From Helicobacter pullorum NCTC 12824 (GTDB taxonomy: Bacteria; Campylobacterota; Campylobacteria; Campylobacterales; Helicobacteraceae): a stretch of DNA of 60,004 nt. The notes under the pieces were generated by a model. It was given only the letters and a program-made list of their open reading frames with translations. It was not told the origin of the DNA and made no database searches. Below are positions 16,448 to 26,781 of this stretch, piece after piece. The stretch lies in NCBI RefSeq assembly GCF_017979475.1, contig NZ_JAERIT010000010.1, forward strand, positions 1 through 60,004, written 5' to 3'. Both the position numbers and the translations under genes were made by a program. Numbering within the stretch: the stretch's first letter is position 1; each line of letters opens with the position of its first letter.

Positions 16448-16638
16448 ATGAATTGCCTACCGCCATTTTAGCAGTTAAGATTTTCTGTATAACTTTCATT
16501 ACCAAAAAAATAGTAGTAACCTAATCAAACTTAAATTCACTATTGACACAATAAGTTATTTTAAATATACCAAGCCAATGAAAGCAATATATGCAGAAAA
16601 TCAGGGCATAGAGGATAATCTTTCCTAAAAAAATATAT

Positions 16639-16663
16639 TAATATTGTATATAATGCAATATTA
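16639..16663. repeat. 8-bp inverted repeat around an AT-rich core
   Basis: TAATATTG and CAATATTA are separated by TATATAATG. The centre holds a TATAAT-like box (TATATAAT), so this could be a repressed promoter or an AT-rich melting site. Confidence 0.4.
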
Positions 16664-16707
16664 TATTTTGATTAAGTTCTATGAAACAGTGTAAAGCCTC
16701 TTTATGA

Positions 16708-16713
16708 TATAAT
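16708..16713 (+). promoter_or_regulatory. -10 box upstream of the effector operon
   Basis: TATAAT in the context TTTATGATATAATC is a good -10 box, with no recognisable -35, as is common in Campylobacterota. It lies 70 bases before the GTG of the small gene at 16778 and is the best candidate promoter for the operon that runs to 26294. Confidence 0.5.
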
Positions 16714-16777
16714 CACTTTTATTCAATCAAAAAAATGTTAGAATCTTTAAGCAATAAAGATATACAGGAGGCTTTAA

Positions 16778-16897
16778 GTGATAAGCAAATATATATCAAG
16801 CTATGTAGCATTGGTTGCCATTCTTTCTGCTTACTTTGTAAAATGGACATCAAACACGAGAATCCTTTATGAATCTCTACAACCAAAAAATCAATGA
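16778..16897 (+). CDS. 39-residue membrane peptide
   Basis: GTG start with a strong AGGAGG site eight bases upstream. The product begins MISKYISSYVALVAILSAYFV, one transmembrane helix, followed by a short polar tail. It is the first gene after the -10 box at 16708 and precedes the effector pairs. Family unknown. Confidence 0.5.
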   Translation: MISKYISSYVALVAILSAYFVKWTSNTRILYESLQPKNQ

Positions 16898-16927
16898 AAT
16901 TAAGACTTTAGAAACTAAGGACACACA

Positions 16928-17116
16928 ATGCAAATAGAATCTTTAAACAATGCTTCTTTATGTAATACCAATACTATGGCTTTTATGGAGGAATTGCTAA
17001 ACTTAGAGTATTTGCAAGATACTACCAATGAAGTAGGAAATTTTCTCACACAGCATATCGCAAAGGATTATGGATTTAGTGTGAATCTAAATATTATGTG
17101 GCGACTTATGGAGTGA
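16928..17116 (+). CDS. Small hypothetical protein
   Basis: A 62-residue protein (MQIESLNNASLCNTNTMAFMEELLNLEYLQDTT and onwards) without a good ribosome site. A 22-codon frame at 16869-16937 overlaps its start and could couple translation. No membrane segment or motif. It precedes the first membrane-protein/effector pair by 15 bases. Confidence 0.4.
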   Translation: MQIESLNNASLCNTNTMAFMEELLNLEYLQDTTNEVGNFLTQHIAKDYGFSVNLNIMWRLME

Positions 17117-17131
17117 ATTGCGAGGTTATAA

Positions 17132-17914
17132 ATGGATAAGAATATGACAAAAGATTTAGAGTGGCAAAATGAAAGAAATATAGATTTTTGGAATTTCTTT
17201 AGTCATTTTATATATCCATTTGGACTTGTTTTGCTTATGCTTGTAGCAGGTTACATTGCGTTTTATTATCATATTTTATTTGGTAGCATACTAATTTGTA
17301 TTGTGGGATTTTTTATATATAAAGTGTTTTATTATTATTTTAATCTCAAGGCAATGCTTTTAACGAATAAAGGTTTAGAGCTGCATACTCGTTTTAGTGG
17401 AGGAATAGTCTCATATCCTTATGGCACTTTTACCATAAAGAAAAATGTTGAAAGAGGAACTTATGGAATCTCTGCAAGTGATATAATCACTATTGCTTCC
17501 ACACATCAAAGAGGGATTATGTTTTATTCTCCTGTGCAATATCTAGGAATAGATAAGAGCAGTGCTATTTTATCCAAGCACACGCAACAAGCCTTAGAAT
17601 CTATACCTATACAAGATATTGCCGAGATTTATTTGCTTTATCAAGACAACATAGAATATATTTTTAACGAAACAAGAAACCATAATGTTTTTACAATCGA
17701 CTTTAGTCCTTATAAAGAATCGCTTAAGAAGCTTTTTGCAAAAGAGATACAAGAGACCCTAAGTCATCTATCCATACAAGAGCAAGCAAAAATTTACCAA
17801 TCTTATCAAAAAGCTTATAGGCACAAAAGTGGCTTAAGTTTAGAATATGACCTTAGCTATTTTGACCCATACAAAGCAGAAATAGAATCTTATCTAAAGG
17901 ATAAAAATGAGTGA
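17132..17914 (+). CDS. Two-span membrane protein, effector partner 1 (candidate immunity)
   Basis: A 260-residue protein with two adjoining transmembrane helices (about 27-48 and 50-70), then a beta-rich domain starting LLTNKGLELHTRFSG that looks like a PH-type membrane-proximal fold, and a helical C-terminus. The same layout, two spans followed by (Y/L)LT-xxGI-FE, occurs in the proteins at 18175 and 20044. Each of the three is immediately followed by an effector-like gene with a stop/start overlap, so I infer an immunity or membrane-adaptor role. Its 3' end overlaps the next gene by eight bases. Not recognised as a named family. Confidence 0.6.
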   Translation: MDKNMTKDLEWQNERNIDFWNFFSHFIYPFGLVLLMLVAGYIAFYYHILFGSILICIVGFFIYKVFYYYFNLKAMLLTNKGLELHTRFSGGIVSYPYGTFTIKKNVERGTYGISASDIITIASTHQRGIMFYSPVQYLGIDKSSAILSKHTQQALESIPIQDIAEIYLLYQDNIEYIFNETRNHNVFTIDFSPYKESLKKLFAKEIQETLSHLSIQEQAKIYQSYQKAYRHKSGLSLEYDLSYFDPYKAEIESYLKDKNE

Positions 17915-18185
17915 AAATAAAAATATCTACGCTTCTTTAAATATTTGTCAATGTGAATTTCATAATGGCTTACCACAACCCAAAAAGCAACTAAATGATT
18001 TGGGAGGCTTTACAAGTGATTTTCTAAATATTTATCTCCCTGCAAACTCTGCGTTTGCGGGTGCTATGAGTGATAAATATTACCCTAGCAATAAACTTTT
18101 TAATGTCCCTACAATCACTCTAGGTGTAAATTATGGTGTGATAGCGTATTTGTTTAAAAAAGCAGAGGGAAAAGATGATAAATAA
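17907..18185 (+). CDS. Effector N-terminal domain only, pair 1
   Basis: This 92-residue protein corresponds to the first roughly 95 residues of the protein at 18779. Both have a CxC motif (C14, C16 here; C17, C19 there), an LNDLGGFTS/RRDLGNTGTF segment and the closing stretch AYLFKKAEGKD. Where the longer protein continues into a glycine-zipper region, this one stops. It may be a free-standing N-domain or the stump of a decayed effector. It overlaps the membrane proteins on both sides (17907-17914 and 18175-18185), so translation is coupled. Confidence 0.6.
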   Translation: MSENKNIYASLNICQCEFHNGLPQPKKQLNDLGGFTSDFLNIYLPANSAFAGAMSDKYYPSNKLFNVPTITLGVNYGVIAYLFKKAEGKDDK

Positions 18186-18789
18186 TAATGATATTATATG
18201 GAAGTATAGGGAAAATCAAGTGGGTTTTTGGGTTACATTTATTCATTTACTAATTGCGACAATATTTTTTTGCTACCTATTGATTGAAGGGATAAATAAA
18301 TATTTAAGTAAAAGTGATACAAGTTTTTTTATGACTCTATTACTTCTTTTGGCTGCTACTGCCTGTCTCTATCCGTCATATAGACTTATTAAGCTATTAA
18401 ATCAAAAGGCACTTTATCTCACAAAAAAAGATATTGTTTTTGAAAAATACATAGGGAAAACCATAATAGCACCTTTAGGAGTCTCATATATCAGCACTTA
18501 CTCATCGATGTGGGGAGCTATCATACTTGGTATGAGTAGTGTGCTAACTTTTAATAGGATTGACTCTAAAAATCACAAGAAAATATCGTTTATCTTAGCC
18601 TTTGGAAGCGGTAATTTAGAGGAACTTTATTCGTATTTATTGCCAAAGATTGAGACTTATTTGATAGGGCTACAAGAAAAAGAGTATATAGAATGCAAAA
18701 TATCTCTTAATATTGATGGTAAAATGGATTCTAAAATAGATTTTGATAAAATAGAGAGATTACGAAAGGAAAAAGAAAATGCCAAATAA
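18175..18789 (+). CDS. Two-span membrane protein, effector partner 2 (candidate immunity)
   Basis: A 204-residue paralogue in layout of the protein at 17132: two hydrophobic helices (about 18-38 and 48-68), then LYLTKKDIVFEKYIGK, a strand-rich domain with a hydrophobic stretch AIILGMSSVLTF, and a charged C-terminus. It overlaps the preceding stop and the following start by about eleven bases each. Its position before the 422-residue effector-like protein suggests that it protects against, or anchors, that product. Confidence 0.58.
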   Translation: MINNNDIIWKYRENQVGFWVTFIHLLIATIFFCYLLIEGINKYLSKSDTSFFMTLLLLLAATACLYPSYRLIKLLNQKALYLTKKDIVFEKYIGKTIIAPLGVSYISTYSSMWGAIILGMSSVLTFNRIDSKNHKKISFILAFGSGNLEELYSYLLPKIETYLIGLQEKEYIECKISLNIDGKMDSKIDFDKIERLRKEKENAK

Positions 18790-20047
18790 TACACAAACTC
18801 AATCTCCTTATATTTCATTAGATTTTTGTTCTTGTCAGCAAGACTTTTCACAGATTCCAATTACTCGCAGAGATTTAGGAAATACAGGAACTTTTATTAA
18901 TTATTCTATGGTTGTTGTAGGGACAGGCTCAAGTGAGTTATTGAGTAAATATATGGATTCTCAAGAAGTTTCAAAAAGAGTAAATACGCTATATAAATAC
19001 AAACTAATGGGAAATTTTGGCATTTTTTCTTATCTTTTCAAAAAGGTAGAGGGAAAGGATAATGAAAGAGCCATTAAAGAGGTTGTATTTGAAACAGCTG
19101 CAACCGAAATTGGTGGCACTGCCTTTCGAAAGGTTATTGCAAGTCAAACCACTAAAACACTTGCTACCAAAACAGCCTCAAGACTTGGCATTACTATGGC
19201 AGGTAGAATATTAGGGGGCTATGTTGGTTCTGTGATACCCATTGCAGGGACGATAATAGGTGCTGTTGTAGGAGCTTGGTTGGCAGGTAAGGTTGAGGAA
19301 TGGTGGTTTAGTGAGGAAGACAAAGCCTTAGCAGAAGACAAAGCAGAAAATGAGAGAATTGCAAAGCTACAATCCCAATACCAAGATAAAATCAATCAAA
19401 TCACTTCCTATCTGACAAACAACCACTATATAGAGCTAAGAGAACTTACAGAATTAGAAGCTGAAATGCTTTGTAAAAATCTTAGTAATTTAGATATGGA
19501 TTCTAAGAGTGGCATTGCCCTAATGCTTAGTTTCCCCCACTACCTCAAAAAAGAATCCAAACAAGAAGTTTATACCCCCCTATCCCCTCAAGGTATTTCT
19601 TTCCCCTATTCCTCTATTATTTATTTAACCACTATTAAAGCTTTAAAAGATACTCTTAAAGAATATCTCCCTAAAGCTAAAAAGATTGTTCTTTATACTC
19701 CTAATCCTTTTGTTTCTCTTTATACTTCTAGTTCCTCTTATATTTTCAACTCTAATCTTTCTTTTTTCAATCCTCATTTGCAATATCTTTTAACTTCCAA
19801 AGATACACAACAATGGCTGTATGACACTCTCTTTAATCTAGCTAGGGATAATAGAGAGATTATTGTGTATGAATGGGGAGGGAGTATAGAGGATTTACAA
19901 GAGAAAGAGGAATTGGATTCTAAAGAATCTCAAGCAAATAAAAAGGATTTAGATTCTAAAGATACTAATCAATCAACAAACACTCAAAAACAAACAAACT
20001 TAAAAGATTTAGATTCTAATTTTGACTCTGCTTTAAGGGTGGCGTGA
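18779..20047 (+). CDS. T6SS effector-like protein with glycine zipper, pair 2
   Basis: The 422-residue protein has three parts: an N-domain (1-95) shared with the protein at 17907, a glycine-rich hydrophobic region (about 140-172, GRILGGYVGSVIPIAGTIIG and following) able to insert in membranes, and, from about residue 251, a segment nearly identical to residues 304-452 of the giant protein at 20640. It ends soon after that shared segment, in a Ser/Asp/Lys-rich tail, without a toxin domain. I read it as an effector that lost its C-terminus, or a paralogue whose shared segment was copied by recombination. It overlaps its neighbours on both sides. Confidence 0.6.
   Translation: MPNNTQTQSPYISLDFCSCQQDFSQIPITRRDLGNTGTFINYSMVVVGTGSSELLSKYMDSQEVSKRVNTLYKYKLMGNFGIFSYLFKKVEGKDNERAIKEVVFETAATEIGGTAFRKVIASQTTKTLATKTASRLGITMAGRILGGYVGSVIPIAGTIIGAVVGAWLAGKVEEWWFSEEDKALAEDKAENERIAKLQSQYQDKINQITSYLTNNHYIELRELTELEAEMLCKNLSNLDMDSKSGIALMLSFPHYLKKESKQEVYTPLSPQGISFPYSSIIYLTTIKALKDTLKEYLPKAKKIVLYTPNPFVSLYTSSSSYIFNSNLSFFNPHLQYLLTSKDTQQWLYDTLFNLARDNREIIVYEWGGSIEDLQEKEELDSKESQANKKDLDSKDTNQSTNTQKQTNLKDLDSNFDSALRVA
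19531..19998 (+). repeat. Direct repeat, copy 1 (468 bp)
   Basis: This stretch is nearly identical in DNA sequence to 21548-21997; the differences are a few single bases and an 18-base insertion in this copy, after AGTATAGAG. Both copies are in the same reading frame of their genes. The near-identity of third codon positions indicates recent duplication or gene conversion. Confidence 0.9.
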
Positions 20048-20640
20048 TGAACGACAATATAAAAATTGATTCTAATGGTGATGAGATAGTGTATGAGGTG
20101 AGGCATAATATTTATATTTTAGACACCATTTTTCAAGCTTTCTTATTGCTGTTTAGCATAATTTTGCTATGTATTGTTTTTAATCCCAGTGGAGATATGA
20201 TTATAAATTCACTTATATTTTTATTCGGTCTTTGGGGAGTTATGCACTACTCAAATATTCTTTTTTATAGACATAAAAATAGATTCTATGTTACAAATAG
20301 TGGTATAGGCTTTGAACGTAGACATTGGTTTAGAATGCAAAAAAGATTCTTTAAGTTTGGGGAAGTGGGATTAGCAATTTTTTATTTTGGTGTAACTTAT
20401 CAAAATGCTGAAATTTTTATTATATATCCACTAGAGTCGAAGCCCCCAAAGCGATTTAATTTACTTCCAAAGAAATACCAAAAGATAACCATACAAACCA
20501 CAATATATAAGGATAAAATGTATAATCTTATTACCTTTATTCGCCAAAGAACCAAAGAAATGTTAGAATCCAAAGATATTACTATCACAGATAGAGAACT
20601 TAAAGATAAAATTAAAAGCTTGACTTATAAGGACATTTAA
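20044..20640 (+). CDS. Two-span membrane protein, effector partner 3 (candidate immunity)
   Basis: A 198-residue protein of the same build as those at 17132 and 18175: two transmembrane helices (about 30-50 and 55-75), then [14 protein letters not shown] and a strand-rich domain ending in a basic C-terminus. It starts at an ATGATG overlapping the previous stop, and its TAA overlaps the ATG of the giant effector gene (TAATG). The tight coupling to a protein with a peptidase domain suggests immunity or delivery help. Confidence 0.6.
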   Translation: MMNDNIKIDSNGDEIVYEVRHNIYILDTIFQAFLLLFSIILLCIVFNPSGDMIINSLIFLFGLWGVMHYSNILFYRHKNRFYVTNSGIGFERRHWFRMQKRFFKFGEVGLAIFYFGVTYQNAEIFIIYPLESKPPKRFNLLPKKYQKITIQTTIYKDKMYNLITFIRQRTKEMLESKDITITDRELKDKIKSLTYKDI

Positions 20641-23600
20641 TGCCACAAAATATTACCACACTAACAATACCAAGAATTGTTGTCTATTCTGACCCTAATT
20701 ATCCTGAAAAAGAGTATAAAAGACTAAAAATATTGCTTGATAATGGTAAAAGAGAAGAGGTTATTGATGAATTAAGGATTCTTTATCCTAAAGATTCTTA
20801 TTTGGCTGATTTATTAGCAAATCGCTTGAGCATTGACTTAGAAAAAGAGTTAGGCATTATCTATCACTATCAAGACACAGATTCCACTACAACTGCACAA
20901 ATTACGCAAGATAATACTATTGAAATCACTACACAATACGATAACTTCCACGATACTTTACAGACAATTAAAAATGCTACACAATATAAAGGCAATCTCG
21001 CTGATACGCTAATGGCAATGGTAAGTGGAGCATTTGGGGCTATGGAAAAAGGAGCAGAGGAAATAACAAAACTTGCTGGAGGCAAATACCAAATTGCAAA
21101 ATATATTTTTAAAGCAGAGGGTATTTCTGTATCTGCTACTTATGGATATGGAAATAATGATGGGGATATAGTGAAAACAGGAATTGGCTTGGTATTTGAA
21201 GCTTTGTTGAGTTCTGGGATTTCTATTGCCCTTGTCGGTGCTTTAAGCATTACTTATGTTCCTTATCTTGTCATAATAGCAGGAATTTCCGCCCTAGTTG
21301 CAGCCCTTTTACTCAACACCCGAGCAGGTAAAAGTCTTGTCAATTCTCTTGCTGATGATATTATCAAGCCTCTCATAGATTCCCTACAATCCAAACTCCA
21401 ATCTTTCTTTTCCCTTTTTGATTCTAATCCTAGCAATTATGAATTAGTTTCTAATCCTAGCTTAGAATCTAATGATTACAAATCTCTTATAGAATTGCTT
21501 TTAGATTCTAACTCCACCGCTAAAGATATAGATTCTCTTTTGCATTCTTTCCCCCACTACCTCAAAAAAGAATCCAAACAAGAAGTTTATACCCCCCTAT
21601 CCCCTCAAGGTATCTCTTTCCCCTATTCCTCTATTACCTATTTGACCAGCATTAAAGCTTTAAAAGATACTCTTAAAGAATATCTCCCTAAAGCTAAAAA
21701 GATTGTTCTTTATACTCCTAATCCTTTTGTTTCCCTTTATACTTCTAGTCCCTCTTATGTTTTCAACTCTAATCTTTCTTTTTTCAATCCTCATTTGCAA
21801 TATCTTTTAACTTCCAAAGATACACAACAATGGCTGTATGACACTCTCTTTAATCTAGCTAGGGATAATAGAGAGATTATTGTGTATGAATGGGGAGGGA
21901 GTATAGAGAAATTGGATTCTAAAGAATCTCAAGCAAATAAAAAGGATTTAGATTCTAAAGATACTAATCAATCAACAAACACTCAAAAACAAACAAAGAC
22001 TTACTACCTCTCCCCACAAGGACAAAGATTAAAAGAGAAGCAACCCTATTGTATTAAGGTTATCGCTAAAGAAAGTAAAGTTTTTACTATTCTTAGAGAT
22101 TTTATCACTTCCTTTAATACCACTAAAGAACAAGAAGTTTTTAGAACTTTAGAAATACTGCTCAAAGATAAAGAGAGTTTAGAGCATTTAAGACAATGTA
22201 TTATAAAATCTTTAAAAGAACCCATTATAGAGAGTATCTATTCATTAAAAGAAACCAAAGATTTAAACAAAGAAGAATTAAAAGAGAATGTAGAAGAAGT
22301 GTTTAATAATCTCTTAGGGGTAATAGAAAAGATTTACAAAGAAGGGAGTGCATATTTATACAAACAAGTGTTATTATTCTTTTTGGAAATCTTTAACCTC
22401 TTTAATATCCAAAGTGTTTTTAAAAAGAGCAATGCTTTGAACTTTGGAGAAAGTTTAGCATTAAGTAGCAATCAAACTCTTTTGAATGTTTTAAAATGGG
22501 CTAACTCTAAATATAATTATGCACTAATACACCCTATTCTTAAAATCTTTACTCAAGATTTAGTCCCACTCTTTGCTTTAATAGAGAATACAATGTGCCA
22601 CAATACTCTTATCTTAGATGATAAGATGCTTATAGAACTCTCTAGCTTCAATCTTAATAGCTATCCTAAGATAAAAGCAAACTTAGAACAAAACCTAGCA
22701 ATCTGTATAAAAAGCAAAGAGGCAGTGTTTGGACATTTGGAAGATAGCCATCAAGCAAATCAAAAAACAGCGAATTTGGAGAGTACAGAAAGCAAAGAAG
22801 ATAAACAAGATTCATTAAAAGTGGATTTAAGGGATTTAGAAGTTTTGAGCTTAAAGGGAATTTCCAAAGGCGAAAATATTCAAATTTATAACCAAGATTT
22901 TATTACAAAAGCTCTTGCTCATCAAATGAATTTAGATAATAATCGGTTATTTTATATTGAAAGTCCCTTTTTTAATTCAAGGCAGTTAGCAGAACTTATC
23001 AATAATACTAAACACAAAACCAACAATACCTCTTATAATTCTAAAAATTATCTTATCATTACCAATGCACCCAAAGAATATAATGCAGGATTGCATAAGG
23101 AACTATTGGAAAATATTTTAGGTAATAAGATTAATTATCCAAATGTAAGCTCAAAAGATACATTGCTAAAAAGCGATAAACTCCATAAAGCCCCAAAAGA
23201 TTATAATCCCATCATAGATTATAGCCAATATAGTATTACCATAAAAGATAACGAACAAGACGCATTTGTGCTTTCTTTAAGTCCTTTTCTTTTTTTAGAT
23301 AAAGAGGTATATGATGAGCTTAAATTAACACACAAGGAATATGAGAGATTGTTTTTGGATTTATCTAATGATGATGGCAATACTGCCTCTAAATATGCCG
23401 ATTTTATCCATAAACCAAATACCATTCCCAATCTACTCAGCTATTATTCCATTCAAGAACACTTCAGAGCTTTAAAAAATAAAGAAGAGATTTTAGAAAA
23501 AGAAATGGAATACTTTAAAGAAAGTATGAAATTCTTACAAGAATATTTAGATTCCCTGACAAGAGAGAATACAATAAAATATACCACAATCACTAATATG

Positions 23601-26294
23601 CCACATAATCAATCCACTAACAAACTTCAATACACCTGCTTTGAAGTGCTTTTGCTTTCTTTAACCTATTATGTTATCAAGCATTTTTATAGGAATATAC
23701 AAACAGATTGCCAAAAGTGGTGGGAGATAGTATCAAACTATGAAAATATTAACATTGAAGGAGAGATAATTAGAATATTGCCAAAAGAATCCTTTATAAA
23801 GGTTGGCAACAATAGGATTTCTTTATGCTTTTCTAAACAAGAAAAACAAAGGTTATCCCAAGAAAAACGAGAGGTTTTTTGCATAGAAGAATTAGTAGAA
23901 TATTTAGAAGAAACTAATGCCAATACGCTAACTAATGATGAGATTGCTAAAGCTTTAGATGAGTATTTTTCTTCGATGCAAAATTTACAAAAAGATATAA
24001 CAGACAATCAAAATGACATTTCAATCCACAAGGAAACAAATAGCTCTTTTGAGAGTATGGAAGATAATATCGAAGAATTATCAAAAGCACTTTGTGAAAT
24101 GAATAATAAAATCTCTAATCTGCAAAATGAGCTAGAAGATAAAGAAGAAAAAGGGGATTTAAGACAAGAAGCTTTGGTGTTAAGTATAGATGCTATTATT
24201 AAAGAATATTTTCCTTTTGTAGATTATTTTAATGGAGATAGATTTCAGATAGCCAAAAAACTAACCAAAACCATTATTAGTTTTTTAAGTGTTGAATTTA
24301 GAGAGTTTCTTTTTAATGAATTGGGCGCAATTTATATGCTTGGTATTGCAGCCATTTCAAAAATAGATATTAAGCAAACCAGACAATACAGACATTTAAA
24401 AACCGCCATCATAAAAGAAAGAATCCTCAAACAACAAGCTTTTATGCAATTAATGCAAATGGAAAAAATAAAAGAACAATATCAATTAATGCTAACTTGC
24501 AATACTGATCTTAAAAATTTAAAGACACAAGACATTTCAAAATATAAAACCATCTTAAATATAAAAACTATCCAAAGTCTCAATATAGACCTTCTTAAAT
24601 CTCTTCCACAAACCATTATTCAAAATTTTATTGAAAGATTTTGGATAACCCAATATGAAAAGAGCAAAAAAGATTATGAAAAAATAAAATTTTTAAAATT
24701 AACACAAAAATACTTAGCACCTTATGCTACTAAAAGAATAGATTCTTCTATGCAAGAGGAAATTTCTTATCCTATGCCAATCAATAATGCCCTCTTTTCC
24801 TCCAATTTTGCTAATATCATTATAGGAAATAAATTACAAATAGGAGAGTTTGAGGGAAAAGAATCTCTATTCATTCAACACAAAGACACAAGTTTGCAAG
24901 GAATGAGAACTTACCTTCTAAATAAGCTTTTAGCCTATTTATGCCTTGATGAATTAAGAGGAATGAATGAGCAATTAATCTCTATTGATGACATTTCTTT
25001 TTTCTACAATAGGGATTATACAAGAGAATTACCCACTAGACCAAGATTGCTAAAACTCAAACACACTTCAGGCGATATTCAATCTCCAAATAATTCTACC
25101 AAACAAGAAAAAGAAGCACAAGCTAACTTTAATCAATCACAAGAAAACATCAATCAAAATAAATCCAAAGAAGCATTGTATAATGAATATAAAAAAATGG
25201 AACAAGCAAGTAATAATAAAAGTGATGAGGATATTCCACTAGCCATAGAAGCTTACCATAGAGTAATGGACTATTTAGATAATTTAGCACAAGGAGATTT
25301 TAATACTTATCTACAAAATGATAAAATAAATTCCTCTAAACATAGAGATTTTTTAAAAGATTTAGAGATTATAGGGAATAACAATCTTAAAGCATTGTAT
25401 TTAGGAATCAATGAAAAACAAGAAAGAAAAGACAAAGGAATGATAGAAGCTGATTTTAAAGAAAATAAAAAGAAAGATAGTAGAGAAAGAAACAATAATA
25501 ATGAAAATAAAGACAATCAAACAAATAACAGAAGCAGTATTAACAATCAAAACAACAAAACCAACACTAAACAATCTCGCCCTAAACTTATAGGGAGATT
25601 GGCAACTACGATTGTGGATACAATGATGGGGGATGGTGGGGGTGGAGAGGAAAGGAAAGAGGGAGAGTATAAAGCAAGCAATGAAATTATATTTCCTCTT
25701 AAAGTAAAACCATTGAATGACAAGGGGTTGCCTTATGATTGGAGTATTAAAAATCCAACAGACAAAAACGCCACCCAAACAATTTATGGACGAAATAGAA
25801 ATGGAGGAAAAAGAAAACACGCAGCAAGGGATTTATATACAGATTTGCTTGAAAGAAGCATTAAGAATCCAAAATCTAATACAGAAATTGTTGCTATTGC
25901 TAACGGAAAAGTGTTAGATACAAAAGATTTTTATCTCGATACCCATCAAGTTACCATTTTGCACGAAACTACTAAATATGGAAAATTTATTGTAAGATAC
26001 GGAGAATTAGATAGTGGTAGAATTTTGATTAAAGCAGGGGATAAAGTGAGTAAGGGGCAGGTGATAGGCTATGCTGGTCTAATGTTAAATAAAGGCATTC
26101 ACCCAAATATTGTTCCAAATAAGCAAGTAATGATGCTTCATTTTGAATTATATAAAGATGGCACTAGAGATAATGTTAGAGGTAAAGATATTTTAACCAT
26201 AAAAGGCGAAAATGATTTTAGTAGAAGAAAAGATATAGCTGACCCTTTAGAGATTCTACAAGAGGGCTATAAAAATACTTTTGGTGAAAATTAA
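20640..26294 (+). CDS. Giant T6SS effector candidate with C-terminal M23 peptidase domain
   Basis: The product has 1884 residues. Residues about 190-228 are strongly hydrophobic (a double membrane span). Residues 304-452 are the segment shared with the gene at 18779. A long helical central part (about 500-1550) and a low-complexity Asn/Gln/Lys linker (about 1610-1670) follow. The C-terminus (about 1690-1884) has an M23/LytM fold: zinc-ligand pair H1727 and D1731 in [31 protein letters not shown] and H1834 in MLHFELY. M23 enzymes cut peptidoglycan cross-bridges. The usual catalytic histidines of YxHL and HLH read YGEL and MLH here. The following secreted protein at 26311 is the likely immunity partner. 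Confidence 0.72.
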   Translation: MPQNITTLTIPRIVVYSDPNYPEKEYKRLKILLDNGKREEVIDELRILYPKDSYLADLLANRLSIDLEKELGIIYHYQDTDSTTTAQITQDNTIEITTQYDNFHDTLQTIKNATQYKGNLADTLMAMVSGAFGAMEKGAEEITKLAGGKYQIAKYIFKAEGISVSATYGYGNNDGDIVKTGIGLVFEALLSSGISIALVGALSITYVPYLVIIAGISALVAALLLNTRAGKSLVNSLADDIIKPLIDSLQSKLQSFFSLFDSNPSNYELVSNPSLESNDYKSLIELLLDSNSTAKDIDSLLHSFPHYLKKESKQEVYTPLSPQGISFPYSSITYLTSIKALKDTLKEYLPKAKKIVLYTPNPFVSLYTSSPSYVFNSNLSFFNPHLQYLLTSKDTQQWLYDTLFNLARDNREIIVYEWGGSIEKLDSKESQANKKDLDSKDTNQSTNTQKQTKTYYLSPQGQRLKEKQPYCIKVIAKESKVFTILRDFITSFNTTKEQEVFRTLEILLKDKESLEHLRQCIIKSLKEPIIESIYSLKETKDLNKEELKENVEEVFNNLLGVIEKIYKEGSAYLYKQVLLFFLEIFNLFNIQSVFKKSNALNFGESLALSSNQTLLNVLKWANSKYNYALIHPILKIFTQDLVPLFALIENTMCHNTLILDDKMLIELSSFNLNSYPKIKANLEQNLAICIKSKEAVFGHLEDSHQANQKTANLESTESKEDKQDSLKVDLRDLEVLSLKGISKGENIQIYNQDFITKALAHQMNLDNNRLFYIESPFFNSRQLAELINNTKHKTNNTSYNSKNYLIITNAPKEYNAGLHKELLENILGNKINYPNVSSKDTLLKSDKLHKAPKDYNPIIDYSQYSITIKDNEQDAFVLSLSPFLFLDKEVYDELKLTHKEYERLFLDLSNDDGNTASKYADFIHKPNTIPNLLSYYSIQEHFRALKNKEEILEKEMEYFKESMKFLQEYLDSLTRENTIKYTTITNMPHNQSTNKLQYTCFEVLLLSLTYYVIKHFYRNIQTDCQKWWEIVSNYENINIEGEIIRILPKESFIKVGNNRISLCFSKQEKQRLSQEKREVFCIEELVEYLEETNANTLTNDEIAKALDEYFSSMQNLQKDITDNQNDISIHKETNSSFESMEDNIEELSKALCEMNNKISNLQNELEDKEEKGDLRQEALVLSIDAIIKEYFPFVDYFNGDRFQIAKKLTKTIISFLSVEFREFLFNELGAIYMLGIAAISKIDIKQTRQYRHLKTAIIKERILKQQAFMQLMQMEKIKEQYQLMLTCNTDLKNLKTQDISKYKTILNIKTIQSLNIDLLKSLPQTIIQNFIERFWITQYEKSKKDYEKIKFLKLTQKYLAPYATKRIDSSMQEEISYPMPINNALFSSNFANIIIGNKLQIGEFEGKESLFIQHKDTSLQGMRTYLLNKLLAYLCLDELRGMNEQLISIDDISFFYNRDYTRELPTRPRLLKLKHTSGDIQSPNNSTKQEKEAQANFNQSQENINQNKSKEALYNEYKKMEQASNNKSDEDIPLAIEAYHRVMDYLDNLAQGDFNTYLQNDKINSSKHRDFLKDLEIIGNNNLKALYLGINEKQERKDKGMIEADFKENKKKDSRERNNNNENKDNQTNNRSSINNQNNKTNTKQSRPKLIGRLATTIVDTMMGDGGGGEERKEGEYKASNEIIFPLKVKPLNDKGLPYDWSIKNPTDKNATQTIYGRNRNGGKRKHAARDLYTDLLERSIKNPKSNTEIVAIANGKVLDTKDFYLDTHQVTILHETTKYGKFIVRYGELDSGRILIKAGDKVSKGQVIGYAGLMLNKGIHPNIVPNKQVMMLHFELYKDGTRDNVRGKDILTIKGENDFSRRKDIADPLEILQEGYKNTFGEN
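21548..21997 (+). repeat. Direct repeat, copy 2 (450 bp)
   Basis: Second copy of the segment at 19531-19998, encoding about residues 304-452 of the giant effector candidate. It lacks the 18-base insertion of copy 1. Beyond both ends the two genes are unrelated. Confidence 0.9.
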
Positions 26295-26310
26295 TTTATA
26301 AGGAGAGGAA

Positions 26311-26781
26311 ATGAAAGGGTTAGTTGTTGTTTTACTCAGCGTTATGTGTGTGTATGCAAATCCTGCCACTACTATTACCAAAAGCTGCGATGAAAGCTAC
26401 AATGAGAAGTTCTGTGGAGAGGATTACCACTGTGGAGCAAGCAGATGTTTTTACAAAAATCTTTCAAACATTGAAGAGGCTTTTAGATTCTATATAAATG
26501 AAGCAATACAGGCGTATGAATCTAGCGATGAACCAAAATCTCAAAACATATACTGGCTTGTGTATGAATATATGCTCAACACGCCTTTGCCAAAGGTAAA
26601 TGAGAGTAGCAAATATACTGCCAATCTTAGCGAAAATGCTCGTGTGTGCGAATTTGAGTTTAAACGCACAAAGGATAGACTAATAATAGAATTTAATGCC
26701 TGTCAAGAAGAAGACGACTCCATTACCTTTATACAAAGACCTGATTACATTGAGATTTTAAGCACAACGGTGGCTATGTAA
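26311..26781 (+). CDS. Secreted cysteine-rich protein, candidate immunity to the M23 effector
   Basis: A 156-residue protein with a cleavable signal peptide (MKGLVVVLLSVMCVYA) and cysteines in the mature part at SCDES, KFCGEDYHCGASRC and later positions, suited to periplasmic disulfides. It follows the giant effector gene by 16 bases with AAGGAGAGG as ribosome site. A periplasmic protein next to a peptidoglycan hydrolase is the expected position for immunity. After the TAA the frame continues for 24 more protein-like codons (ANGDSKAVENYKKIIEVLKQ) to a second TAA, so the gene may have been shortened by a nonsense mutation. Confidence 0.65.
   Translation: MKGLVVVLLSVMCVYANPATTITKSCDESYNEKFCGEDYHCGASRCFYKNLSNIEEAFRFYINEAIQAYESSDEPKSQNIYWLVYEYMLNTPLPKVNESSKYTANLSENARVCEFEFKRTKDRLIIEFNACQEEDDSITFIQRPDYIEILSTTVAM

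Larger units (their letters stand above)
16133..16777. other. Long structured intergenic region between the two modules
   Basis: No convincing gene occurs in these 645 bases. They contain at least five inverted repeats (16196-16244, 16293-16310, 16328-16370, 16426-16447, 16639-16663) and two TATAAT boxes (16180, 16708). I saw no iterated direct repeat of the kind found in theta-type plasmid origins. It marks the boundary between the replication-type module and the T6SS island. Confidence 0.6.

Noticed and set aside
16133-16777. Iteron-type plasmid origin
   Set aside because: I found inverted repeats but no tandem direct repeats of about 20 bp, and no replication initiator gene adjoins the region.
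25401-25820. Long reverse-strand frame inside the giant effector gene (139 codons)
   Set aside because: It lies opposite a low-complexity Asn/Lys linker, which makes long open reverse frames by base bias. Its product is a Phe/Ile/Leu-rich string without a ribosome site.
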